Assembly: GCA_030657355.1 (NCBI GenBank)
Contig: CP131056.1
Coordinates: 1,195,001-1,259,000, forward strand
Direction of reading: 5' to 3'
Source: Radicibacter daui
GTDB lineage: Bacteria > Pseudomonadota > Alphaproteobacteria > Radicibacterales > Radicibacteraceae
DNA: 64,000 nucleotides
This document shows, piece by piece, positions 56,834 through 64,000 of this stretch. How positions within the stretch are numbered: position 1 is the stretch's first letter; the number at the start of each line of letters is the position of its first letter. Position numbers and translations under genes: made by a program. The notes under the pieces are model-generated. The model had not been told where the DNA came from, did no database searches, and saw nothing but the letters and a program-made list of their open reading frames with translations.

Positions 56834-57880
56834 ATGTCCGCACAGACCCACTCGCAGACCAACCAGCGTATTATCCTGACCTCACGGCCCGAAGGGGCTC
56901 CAACCGCCGCCGATTTCCGGCTGGTCGAGGCACCGGTGCCGGAAATCTCCCCCGGCGAGGTGCTGCTGCGCACCATCTACCTGTCGCTGGACCCTTACAT
57001 GCGCGGCCGCATGAGCGCTGCCAAGTCCTACGCCCCGCCGGTTGAGCTGGGGGAGGTGATGGAAGGGGGCACCGTCAGCATCGTCGAGAAGTCGCGCAAT
57101 CACGATTTCCGCGTTGGCGACTATGTGCTCTCCCATTCCGGCTGGCAGAGTTACGCGGTCTCGGACGGCACGGGCCTGCGCCGGCTCGATCCGGCGCACT
57201 ATCCGCTCTCCACTGCGCTGGGCGTGCTGGGCATGCCGGGCTTTGCCGCTTATGCGGGCCTCCTGCATATCGGCAAGCCGGAGCCGGGAGAGACAGTGGT
57301 GGTCGCGGCGGCCAGCGGCCCGGTCGGTTCTGCCGTCGGGCAGATTGCCCGGCTCAAGGGCGCGCGGGTGGTCGGCATTGCCGGCGGCGCTGCCAAATGT
57401 GCCTATGTGAAGGATGAGCTCGGCTTCGATGCCGTCATCGACCATCAGGCGCCCGATTTTGCCCAGCAGCTCAAATATGCTTGCCCGGGCGGCATCGATG
57501 TCTATTTCGAGAATGTCGGCGGCAAGGTATGGGACGGGGTGTTTCCGCTGCTCAACCGCTTTGCCCGCGTCCCGGTCTGCGGCCTCATCGCCCAGTATAA
57601 CGGGCTGGAGGAGGTGGCGGCCGATCATGACCGGCTGCCCGGCATCATGAGCGCCATCCTGCGCAAGAGCCTGACGGTGCGCGGCTTTATCCAGCGCGAC
57701 TTCTCGGCCCACTACCCGGCCTTTTTAAAGGAAATGGGCGAATGGGTGGGGAGAGGCGAGGTGCGCTACCGGGAGGATTTTGTCGACGGGCTGGAAAATG
57801 CCCCGGCCGGCCTCATCGGCATGCTGGCCGGGCGCAATTTCGGCAAACTGCTCGTGCGCGTCAGCGACGAGGCGTACTGA
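56834..57880 (+). CDS. NADPH-dependent medium-chain oxidoreductase (curcumin reductase-like)
   Basis: The 348-aa zinc-free MDR has the leukotriene B4 dehydrogenase/curcumin reductase pattern: RPEGAPTAADFRLVE, SLDPYMRGRMSAAKSY, the LGMPGFAAYAGLLHIGKPEP segment and the Rossmann loop AASGPVGSAVGQIARLKG. It ends VRYREDFVDGLENAPAGLIG. It reduces the double bond of alpha,beta-unsaturated carbonyls. It follows the 48-aa membrane peptide gene and may share its transcript. Confidence 0.92.
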   Translation: MSAQTHSQTNQRIILTSRPEGAPTAADFRLVEAPVPEISPGEVLLRTIYLSLDPYMRGRMSAAKSYAPPVELGEVMEGGTVSIVEKSRNHDFRVGDYVLSHSGWQSYAVSDGTGLRRLDPAHYPLSTALGVLGMPGFAAYAGLLHIGKPEPGETVVVAAASGPVGSAVGQIARLKGARVVGIAGGAAKCAYVKDELGFDAVIDHQAPDFAQQLKYACPGGIDVYFENVGGKVWDGVFPLLNRFARVPVCGLIAQYNGLEEVAADHDRLPGIMSAILRKSLTVRGFIQRDFSAHYPAFLKEMGEWVGRGEVRYREDFVDGLENAPAGLIGMLAGRNFGKLLVRVSDEAY

Positions 57881-57903
57881 GATCCTGCAAAGACGGCCCG
57901 CCT

Positions 57904-58599
57904 TCAGGCGTGGCCGTCCTCGTCGATGACTTCCTGCAGGGCCTGACGGTTCTTGATGATGATCGACTTGCGATGCAGGTCGATCAGCCCCGCCCGGCGC
58001 CAGGCCTGCAGGTGCTTGTTGATGCTCTCGCGTGAGGTCGACATCATGTGCCCCAGCTCGTGCTGCGGCAGGTCGAGCCCGATGCGGATGCCTTCGTCAT
58101 TCTCCTCGCCATAGATGTCGGCGAGCGAAATCAGCTTCTTGGCAAGGCGCGCCGGCAGCGACAGGAAAACGGCGTCCTCGATCTGGTCCGACGTCCAGCG
58201 CAGGCGCTCGCACAGCAGCTTCAGCAGGTGAATGGAAAGGCGCGGCTCGCGCTCCAGCAGGCCCATGAAGTCGCGGCGCAGGATCATCAGCAGGTCGCCG
58301 GCTTCCATCGCGATGGCGTCCGCCGTGCGCTCCAGTCCGTCCAGCAGCGCGATTTCGCCGAAGACGTCGCCGGTTTCCATGATGTTGAACACCACGGCCT
58401 TGCCGGTCGGCGAGCTCACCGAAATACGCACCTTGCCCGACAGCACACCGTAAAGCGTATCGCCCTCGTCGCCCTTGAGGAAAATGGTCTCGCCGGCATG
58501 CACATGGCGCGTCACCGTCATCGCCAGCAGTCGGTCGATGACATCCTCCGGCAGATCCTGAAACAGGTAGTGGCGAAGCAGCAGGTCTTTTTTGTTCAT
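57904..58599 (-). CDS. Crp/Fnr family regulator (cAMP-binding type)
   Basis: The 231-aa protein has an N-terminal cyclic-nucleotide-binding domain containing GDVFGEIALLDGLERTADAI, a phosphate-binding-cassette-like sequence with RTA, so cyclic-nucleotide binding is possible. The C-terminal helix-turn-helix reads QHELGHMMSTSRESINKHLQ. Only one cysteine (LLCERL) is present, so an FNR iron-sulfur cluster is excluded. ATG 58599 follows AAAGG. It is divergent from cheZ. Its targets are unknown. Confidence 0.9.
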   Translation of the reverse strand: MNKKDLLLRHYLFQDLPEDVIDRLLAMTVTRHVHAGETIFLKGDEGDTLYGVLSGKVRISVSSPTGKAVVFNIMETGDVFGEIALLDGLERTADAIAMEAGDLLMILRRDFMGLLEREPRLSIHLLKLLCERLRWTSDQIEDAVFLSLPARLAKKLISLADIYGEENDEGIRIGLDLPQHELGHMMSTSRESINKHLQAWRRAGLIDLHRKSIIIKNRQALQEVIDEDGHA

Positions 58600-58886
58600 C
58601 GTGAGACCTTTGGGAACGGAACTGGCGAGGATCGCCCTGGTGCACGATTCGCCCGCAAATGAAACAGGCGAGGCCCGGCCCGGCAATCCTTGTTCATCAT
58701 TTGGTATAGGGATTGGCTTTAAATGGCAATGTTGCCAAGGTTCAAACGGGCAGGATGGACCTTCGCGGAGCAGTCGACGCTTTCAATCGGGCATGAATTG
58801 CTTTTCCCTTGAGTTCGGTTTCTCCCCGCTGCCCCGGGAGAGGAACGGGATTTGACGGCAGCCCCACTTATCAGCAGGGATGGGAC

Positions 58887-59636
58887 ATGTACGGTACACG
58901 CAAGGCTTTCACCGCTGAGCTCCAGATGATGAAGAAGTCCGGTTCCTGGGGCGGTGGCGCACCGGCCATGGATATGCCGGTCCTGCCAGCCTTGCCGGCC
59001 GCTTCCGCGGCACCGGCCGCGGTTGCCGAGGTGGATTTCAGCGAAGTGCTGGCCGCCGTGCGCAACCTTGACCGCAAGTTTGAAAAGCATCTCAACAGCG
59101 AGCGTACCGACGTGGAGCAGATCCAGGTCGAGATCGCCGACATTTCCGGCCGTATCCGCGCCACCAAGGCCGAGATTGCTGCCCTGCGCCATCCGCTGGC
59201 GGCAGAAGACAAGTTTGCCCAGGCCTCCAATGAACTCTCCAGCGTCGTGAAATCGACGGAAGAAGCGACCGAAAAGATCATGGCCGCCGCCGAGCAGCTG
59301 GATGACATCATCCAGGAGCTGCGCTCGCAGGTGGGCGAGGGTTATGCCGGCGACCGCATGGGCGACATGGCCGATCTCGTCGTCAGGATTTTCGAGGCCT
59401 GCAACTTCCAGGACCTGACCGGCCAGCGCATCACCAAGGTCGTTCGCGCGCTTACCTTCATCGAAGAGCGCGTCGATTCGATGATGAAGGCGTGGAACGT
59501 CAAGGAGTTCGAGGCGCTGCCACTGCCGCCCAGCATCACCAAGCATGACGGCGATCTGGAACTGCACGGGCCGGAGGACAACGAGGTCCTGCCGGACAAT
59601 TTCACCCAGGACGATATCGACGCGCTCTTCGCCTGA
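58887..59636 (+). CDS. cheZ: Chemotaxis phosphatase CheZ
   Basis: The 249-aa protein has long helices forming the CheZ four-helix bundle (ELSSVVKSTEEATEKIMAAA). The catalytic segment EACNFQDLTGQRITKVV contains the Asp and Gln that act on CheY-P. The acidic C-terminal tail DDIDALFA resembles the CheY-binding peptide. An Ala/Pro-rich N-terminal section (about 20-50) precedes the bundle. No other che gene is nearby, so cheZ is separate from the chemotaxis operon. ATG 58887 follows AGGGA. A terminator follows. Confidence 0.9.
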   Translation: MYGTRKAFTAELQMMKKSGSWGGGAPAMDMPVLPALPAASAAPAAVAEVDFSEVLAAVRNLDRKFEKHLNSERTDVEQIQVEIADISGRIRATKAEIAALRHPLAAEDKFAQASNELSSVVKSTEEATEKIMAAAEQLDDIIQELRSQVGEGYAGDRMGDMADLVVRIFEACNFQDLTGQRITKVVRALTFIEERVDSMMKAWNVKEFEALPLPPSITKHDGDLELHGPEDNEVLPDNFTQDDIDALFA

Positions 59637-59658
59637 GCGCGGTTTCCCTGCTGGAAAG

Positions 59659-59692
59659 AAAAGGCCGCTTCCCGTCGGGAGCGGCCTTTTTT
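59659..59692 (+). terminator. Intrinsic terminator after cheZ
   Basis: AAGGCCGCTTCCC pairs with GGGAGCGGCCTT (one mismatch at the junction) and is followed by TTTT. It lies 22 bp after the cheZ stop, between convergent genes. Confidence 0.8.
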
Positions 59693-59718
59693 CATGCCGC
59701 GCGAAATCGCCGGCGGGG

Positions 59719-60132
59719 TCAGCCTTGCGGGCTGAGCCCGGCGGACCAGCCGGCAAGCACGGCGGCGTCGGCGGCCTCGCCGGCAAAAGCGATGGCCGTT
59801 CCTTCCGGGCCGGTGCGCACCACATGGGCGCCGGTCGTCATCTGCTGGTTCATCACGCTGATGGTTACCTCTGCCCCTTCGGCAAGCGGCAGCGGCGGCG
59901 TCAGCAGTGCGCCGCCGACGGAGATGTTGGCGAGGCGGCAAACATATCGTCCCTCCGCACCGATCACCTCGATCTCCGTATCGGCGGCAAGACGCGCAAA
60001 GCTGCGGCTTTCATGGGCCGACAGGTCCGGCATTTCCGGAGCGGGAGAGGCAGCCGGCGCCGGGGCGCTGCTGCGTTCGGGCTGGCGGAAGAGAGCGGGA
60101 AGGCCGGCCAGAAGTCTGAAAACGGATTTCAT
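59719..60132 (-). CDS. PilZ domain protein
   Basis: The 137-aa protein has a Pro/Ala-rich N-terminus and then a PilZ domain with both c-di-GMP-binding motifs: R43-x3-R47 (RSFAR) and NxSxGG at 69-74 (NISVGG). The C-terminal strands (AHVVRTGPEGTAIAF) are typical. It should bind c-di-GMP and could act downstream of the diguanylate cyclase at 15580 or affect motility near cheZ; that link is inference. Confidence 0.85.
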   Translation of the reverse strand: MKSVFRLLAGLPALFRQPERSSAPAPAASPAPEMPDLSAHESRSFARLAADTEIEVIGAEGRYVCRLANISVGGALLTPPLPLAEGAEVTISVMNQQMTTGAHVVRTGPEGTAIAFAGEAADAAVLAGWSAGLSPQG

Positions 60133-60198
60133 CTGGAAAGGGTGCTTCCTCTAGCGGGGCCCTGCCTGAGGCCCCGTCGGCGGGCACGGGCGCTCCGT

Positions 60199-60645
60199 CT
60201 AGTCCGGAAGGAAATAGACCCGGCAGGCGCGCGTTCTGTCATTCTCAAAATAGTAGTTTATGCCGTCTTTTGCCAGATTGTCAGGATCATAGAGGTTTTC
60301 CTGCCCCATGCGCGACCAGCCGAGCGCCTGCATGATGACGCCGCTGTGATAGAAGATCGCCCGGTAAAACAGCGGGATTCGCTCATTGAAGCGCGAGGCG
60401 CGGCAGGCGTCGGTCAAGGGCTGGCTGAAGATGGTGGTGGTCCGCGGTGCCCCGTTGAACCAGGCCACCACATTGCGGGACGGGCTGGGGGCCGGCGGCG
60501 GTGCAAACCCGCGTATCTGCCCGTCTGGCGGCGGGCTCAGATGGCCGGGCTCCGTCCGTATCGGGTCGTCGGCGCCCGCCCGGGCCGAAAGGCCGGCGAT
60601 GGCGAGGGCGACGAGTGCCGCCGCCAGCATCTGCCTTCCGGTCAT
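60199..60645 (-). CDS. Hypothetical secreted protein
   Basis: The 148-aa protein has a Sec signal peptide (LAAALVALAIAGLSARAGA, cleavage about residue 25) and a Pro-rich spacer. The mature domain contains DACRASRFNERIPLFYRAIF and ends DRTRACRVYFLPD; the two Cys may form a disulfide. No family was recognised. Its ATG overlaps the stop of the upstream acyl-CoA synthetase by 4 bp, so it is co-translated with it. Confidence 0.75.
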   Translation of the reverse strand: MTGRQMLAAALVALAIAGLSARAGADDPIRTEPGHLSPPPDGQIRGFAPPPAPSPSRNVVAWFNGAPRTTTIFSQPLTDACRASRFNERIPLFYRAIFYHSGVIMQALGWSRMGQENLYDPDNLAKDGINYYFENDRTRACRVYFLPD

Positions 60646-63341
60646 GATTGTTTCTCCAGCACCAGCTGGCTGAGGCGCAGAGCGGCATCGTCGGGGTCGA
60701 CGGTGATGCTGAAACCAAGCCGGCGGGCCAGTGCCAGCATCGGCTCATTTTCCGCCAGCACTTCGCCATAGATGCGGGTGATGCCGCGCCGGCGCGCATA
60801 GTCGATCATGCGTCCCATCAGCAGCCCGCCGACGCCGCGCCCGTAAAGCTCGGGACTGATCATGATGGCATATTCGCCGTTCTCCCCGTCCGGGTCGGCA
60901 TGCAGGCGCACCACGCCGATGATCTGCTCCTCCCCCACCTCCGTGCCCCGCACAAGGATGAGCGCCATCTCGCGGTCGTAGTCGATCTGTGTCAGGCGGG
61001 CTGCCATCTGGTGCGGCAGGCGCGTGATGGGCGAGAAGAACCGGAGCCGCACAGCCTCCGGCGGCTGCCGGGCGACAAAATCCTGCAGGGCAGGTTCGTC
61101 TTCCGGCCGGATCGGGCGCAGCATCAGCGCGCCGATCTCCGGCAGCGATACCTGCTCGATCATGTCGGACGGGTAGGGGCGCAGTGCCGGGCGCTTGTGG
61201 GGCGTGGGGCTGATATGGGCACTTGCCCCCAGCACCACCACCCCGTGCGGGCCGGCAAGCACCGGGTTGATTTCAAGCTCGGTCAATTGCGGCAATCCGG
61301 CAGCCATGTAGGAGAGTTTGACCAGCAGCAGCGCAATGGCATCCACATCCGCGCCGGGGCCGTGCCCGGCGCCATGCAGCAGCCGGCTGACCCGGGTGCG
61401 GTCGATGAGTTCGGCAGCCAGCTTCATGTTGAGCGGGGGCAGCGCCACGGCGCTGTCGTCGATGGCCTCCACCGCGCTGCCGCCATGGCCGAACAGCAGC
61501 ACCGGGCCGAATTCCGGGTCCTGCGAGATGCCGCAGATGAGCTCGCGCACCTCTTCATGGTCGATCATCGGCTGCAGGAAATAACCGGTGATCTCGCCTT
61601 CGCTGCCGCCGGGCGCAAAAAGGGCGGCCATGCGCTCGGCCGCCGCCTGCACGGCCTCCGCTGTCGGCAGCCCCAGCACCGTGGAGCCGGGCGGGCGGCG
61701 CAGCGGCGCGCCGCGCAGGATGGCTTTCAGCGCCACCGGCCGGCCAATCGTCTCGGCCAGCGCGCGGGCATCTTTGACCGTCGATGCGGTAAATCCTTCC
61801 ACCACCGGTATGCCGAAGGCCTTCAGCAGCTCTGCCACCTCCTGCGGGTCCGGCGCCAGCCGCTCTTCCGCGGCAAGGCGGGAGAGCAGGGCGCGGGCGC
61901 CCTTGATGTCGGGCAGTAAGGTCTCCGGCATCAGCGGCGGCGTTTCCATCAGCTGGGTGCGGCTGTGGTTCCACTGTACCAGATGCATGAAGCCGCGCAC
62001 CGCGCGGGCAGGGGTAAAGAAGCAGGGGATGCCGCGCTTGTGCAGGCGCTCACGGGCGGTTTCGGCTTCCGGTCCGCCGCCAAGCCAGCTGGCAAATACC
62101 ATCGGCTTGCGCCCGCGCTGCCCCGGCTCATGCCCGGCAGCAGCAGCCACCGCCTCGGCGGCGGCGATGGGGTCGGTCAGGCCGATGGGAGCGTGCACGA
62201 TAAGGGCGGCGTCGGCCCCGTCATCCTCCCGCAGGGCCTCCAGCGCGGCGGCATAACGCGGCCCCTCGGCATCGGCCATCAGGTCGATAGGCTCGGACGG
62301 GCGATGGCCGCCCGGCAGGCAGGCGGCGATCTTGTCCAGAGTCTCCGGCTTCAGCGTCGCCATATGTCCGCCGAGGTCATAGAGGTCGTCTGCGGCCAGC
62401 AGCGCCGCACCGGCGCCATTGGCAAGGATGGCCACCCGCTCCCCGCTCACCGGCCCGGCATAGGCGAGCGACTGCGCGGCATCGAACATCTCTTCCAGCG
62501 TGCTGACGCGCAGCGCGCCGGCACGGGCAAGCGCCGCTTCATAAACAGCGTCCGATCCGGTCAGTTGCCCGGTGTGGGAGAGCAGGGCAGCGCGCGTTTG
62601 CCGGTGGCGCCCGGTGCGCAGCACGATGATAGGCTTGGTACGCGCGGCCGCGCGCGCGGCCGACATGAATTTGCGCGCATCCCCTGCCGTTTCCACATGC
62701 ATCAGGATGGATTGCGCCATCGGGTCGAGCGCCAGCCTGTCCAGGAGGTCGCCCATGTCGACGTCGGACGCATCGCCCAGCACGATCATCTGCGAAAAAC
62801 CGACGCCTCGGCTTGTCGCCCATTCGGCAATGCAGGCGCCGAGCGTGGCGGACTGGGCGATCAGCGCCATGCGGCCGGGCCGCGGCGCATGTTCCAGCAA
62901 CGAGGCATTCAGCCCGATAGCCGGCACCACGATGCCGAGTGCCGCCGGGCCGGCAAGGCGCAGCATGTAGGGCCGCGCCGCTGCGCCGAGCGAGGAAAGA
63001 TAGGCCGGTTTGTCCTTCGGTTCGAGCGTGGTGGCGCTGAGGATGACGGCGCCGCGCGTGCCGGCCGCTCCCAGCCGGTCGAGGCGCTTTGCCATGCGAG
63101 CCGGATCGCCTGCCAGCACGGCAAGGTCCGGCGTCTCCGGCAGATTGCGCCCCCGCGCCACCGTGGGCAGGAAACCTTCGACATCGCCGCCCGCCGGGCC
63201 GGCCAGCATCAGCTTGCCGCGAAAGCCGCCCTTGCGCAGGTTGTCGGCCGCCCGGCGCCACAGCCGCTCGGGCGCCGTTTCGTCGAATATGAGCGCGACG
63301 CTGCGCGGGGCCAGCAGGCCATCGAGATTGCGTATGCTCAC
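60642..63341 (-). CDS. ADP-forming acyl-CoA synthetase fused to GNAT acetyltransferase
   Basis: The protein has about 899 residues. The CoA-binding and ligase-CoA domains start VSIRNLDGLLAPRSVALIF. The catalytic phosphohistidine region reads ALLSHTGQLTGSDAVYEAAL. The ATP-grasp domain follows (about 490-700: IPVVEGFTASTVKDARALAE, LTELEINPVL), and a C-terminal GNAT domain ends the protein (ELYGRGVGGLLMGRMIDYAR). This is the Pat/PatZ layout of protein lysine acetyltransferases that control acetyl-CoA synthetase. GTG 63341 is chosen because the family begins SIRNLDxL; the frame extends to a TTG at 63434. Confidence 0.9.
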   Translation of the reverse strand: MSIRNLDGLLAPRSVALIFDETAPERLWRRAADNLRKGGFRGKLMLAGPAGGDVEGFLPTVARGRNLPETPDLAVLAGDPARMAKRLDRLGAAGTRGAVILSATTLEPKDKPAYLSSLGAAARPYMLRLAGPAALGIVVPAIGLNASLLEHAPRPGRMALIAQSATLGACIAEWATSRGVGFSQMIVLGDASDVDMGDLLDRLALDPMAQSILMHVETAGDARKFMSAARAAARTKPIIVLRTGRHRQTRAALLSHTGQLTGSDAVYEAALARAGALRVSTLEEMFDAAQSLAYAGPVSGERVAILANGAGAALLAADDLYDLGGHMATLKPETLDKIAACLPGGHRPSEPIDLMADAEGPRYAAALEALREDDGADAALIVHAPIGLTDPIAAAEAVAAAAGHEPGQRGRKPMVFASWLGGGPEAETARERLHKRGIPCFFTPARAVRGFMHLVQWNHSRTQLMETPPLMPETLLPDIKGARALLSRLAAEERLAPDPQEVAELLKAFGIPVVEGFTASTVKDARALAETIGRPVALKAILRGAPLRRPPGSTVLGLPTAEAVQAAAERMAALFAPGGSEGEITGYFLQPMIDHEEVRELICGISQDPEFGPVLLFGHGGSAVEAIDDSAVALPPLNMKLAAELIDRTRVSRLLHGAGHGPGADVDAIALLLVKLSYMAAGLPQLTELEINPVLAGPHGVVVLGASAHISPTPHKRPALRPYPSDMIEQVSLPEIGALMLRPIRPEDEPALQDFVARQPPEAVRLRFFSPITRLPHQMAARLTQIDYDREMALILVRGTEVGEEQIIGVVRLHADPDGENGEYAIMISPELYGRGVGGLLMGRMIDYARRRGITRIYGEVLAENEPMLALARRLGFSITVDPDDAALRLSQLVLEKQS

Positions 63342-63627
63342 CGGCAAGGGGCCTCGTTGCGGGCGAGCGCCGTTTCGGAATGGCGCTCGGGGATGTTCGC
63401 CGCCAGTGTCGCCCATCAGCCGGGGCGCCGACAAGACCGCGTGATTCCGGGGAGTTGGCCGGACAGATGGCAGGCGCGTCCCCTGCTTCGGTCACGAAAT
63501 TGTGTAGCGGCGGCCGGAGCTGTAACAGCCATGTCACTGGCCCTGGTGCGGTGCAGTGATGTTAGAGTTGCTGCCGCGCTCCGGCGCCGCCGGATCCGCC
63601 CGACTGGACGATAACGGGAGCCAACCC

Positions 63628-64000
63628 ATGAAGCGCAAGGCCGCAGCCTTTCTGCTAGTGCCGTTTATTGCCGCCCTGACGGCAAGCCAGCCCGCCCTCC
63701 TGCATGCCGAAGATGCGCCGGACAGCCCGCAGGCGCTGCGCAAGGCCGAGATGGAGTTCATGAAGGTCAGTCTCGGCAGTATTGTTGCCGTGACCAAGGG
63801 GGATGTGAAGCCGGCAGACCCTGCCGATTTCCTCACTCGCCGGGCCGATGCGCTCTATGGCGTTGCCCGCAATATCCCGACGCTTTTCCCTGAAGGGTCG
63901 GAAGGCGGCAAGGCCAGCGCCGATATCTGGAAGGATTTTGACGGCTTCACCGCCAAGGCCGATGCATTGGCCGTTGCCGTTGCCGATCTGCGTCAGGCCG
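63628..64000 (+). CDS. Cytochrome c' family protein, N-terminal part (runs off window)
   Basis: A frame starting at ATG 63628 stays open to the right edge (124 codons seen). It has a signal peptide (AAAFLLVPFIAALTASQPAL, cleavage near HAE) and a helical domain with LRKAEMEFMKVSLGSI, AVTKGDVKPADP, NIPTLFPEGSEGGKASADIW and FDGFTAKADALAVAVADLRQ. This is the class II cytochrome c (c'/c-556) pattern. The haem-binding CxxCH should lie beyond the window. GGGAG precedes the ATG. Confidence 0.8.
   Translation, partial: MKRKAAAFLLVPFIAALTASQPALLHAEDAPDSPQALRKAEMEFMKVSLGSIVAVTKGDVKPADPADFLTRRADALYGVARNIPTLFPEGSEGGKASADIWKDFDGFTAKADALAVAVADLRQA

Overview
The window is GC-rich, densely coded chromosomal DNA from an alphaproteobacterium. 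The best fit is the Rhodospirillales or a close relative. The evidence is the unbroken block ruvA-ruvB-ybgC-tolQ-tolR-tolA-tolB-pal-cpoB-tilS-ftsH-folP-glmM, the serC-serA and hisZ-purA pairs, a dihydropteroate synthase with an N-terminal extension, CheZ plus DUF1127 and MocR-type genes, and very frequent ATGA/TGATG gene overlaps. I saw no tRNA, rRNA, CRISPR array, insertion sequence or complete prophage. The genus cannot be fixed from the sequence alone.

Layout. Positions 1-3645 hold a translationally coupled operon: a partial membrane sensor, an MFS transporter carrying its own Cache-like and HAMP modules, and a periplasmic ABC_sub_bind-type protein. Positions 3.8-15.5 kb are accessory: a GNAT, a 528-aa lysine-rich helical protein of unknown function, a 2OG-Fe(II) oxygenase, an aldo/keto reductase-TetR-EamA cluster behind a perfect palindromic operator candidate, PhzF, DUF1345, DctA, and a divergent AhpD-like/AraC pair. 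Positions 15.5-23.6 kb hold a Cache-GGDEF diguanylate cyclase, an RcnR/RcnA nickel-cobalt module with two operator-like sites, an MFS transporter, a CLC-F/DUF190 fusion behind a fluoride riboswitch, an orphan terminase-small-subunit-like protein and a LysE exporter.

Positions 23.7-37.8 kb are the housekeeping core: Holliday junction resolution, the Tol-Pal envelope complex, tRNA-Ile lysidine synthetase, the FtsH protease, folate synthesis and phosphoglucosamine mutase. Positions 37.9-46.7 kb hold a TRIC/UPF0126 protein, a MocR regulator divergent from a DUF1127 protein, a short GNAT, serC-serA behind a possible Shine-Dalgarno-sequestering pseudoknot, and hisZ-purA. Positions 46.9-53.1 kb hold a DxD glycosyltransferase divergent from a tail-anchored pseudokinase and a small membrane protein, followed by rpoH and rluD on the minus strand. 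Positions 53.1-58.6 kb carry threonine aldolase, amidase, a P1/NylC-type peptidase, a 48-aa membrane peptide gene, a medium-chain reductase and a Crp-type regulator. The end holds cheZ, a PilZ protein, a secreted protein, an ADP-forming acyl-CoA synthetase/GNAT fusion and the start of a cytochrome c' gene.

The most interesting loci are the sensor-transporter fusion at the left edge, the tail-anchored pseudokinase locus near rpoH, and the fluoride module, which combines an enlarged riboswitch with a CLC-DUF190 gene fusion. Two loci carry paired inverted REP-like repeats. Functions are read from motifs in the translated sequence; no database search was possible.
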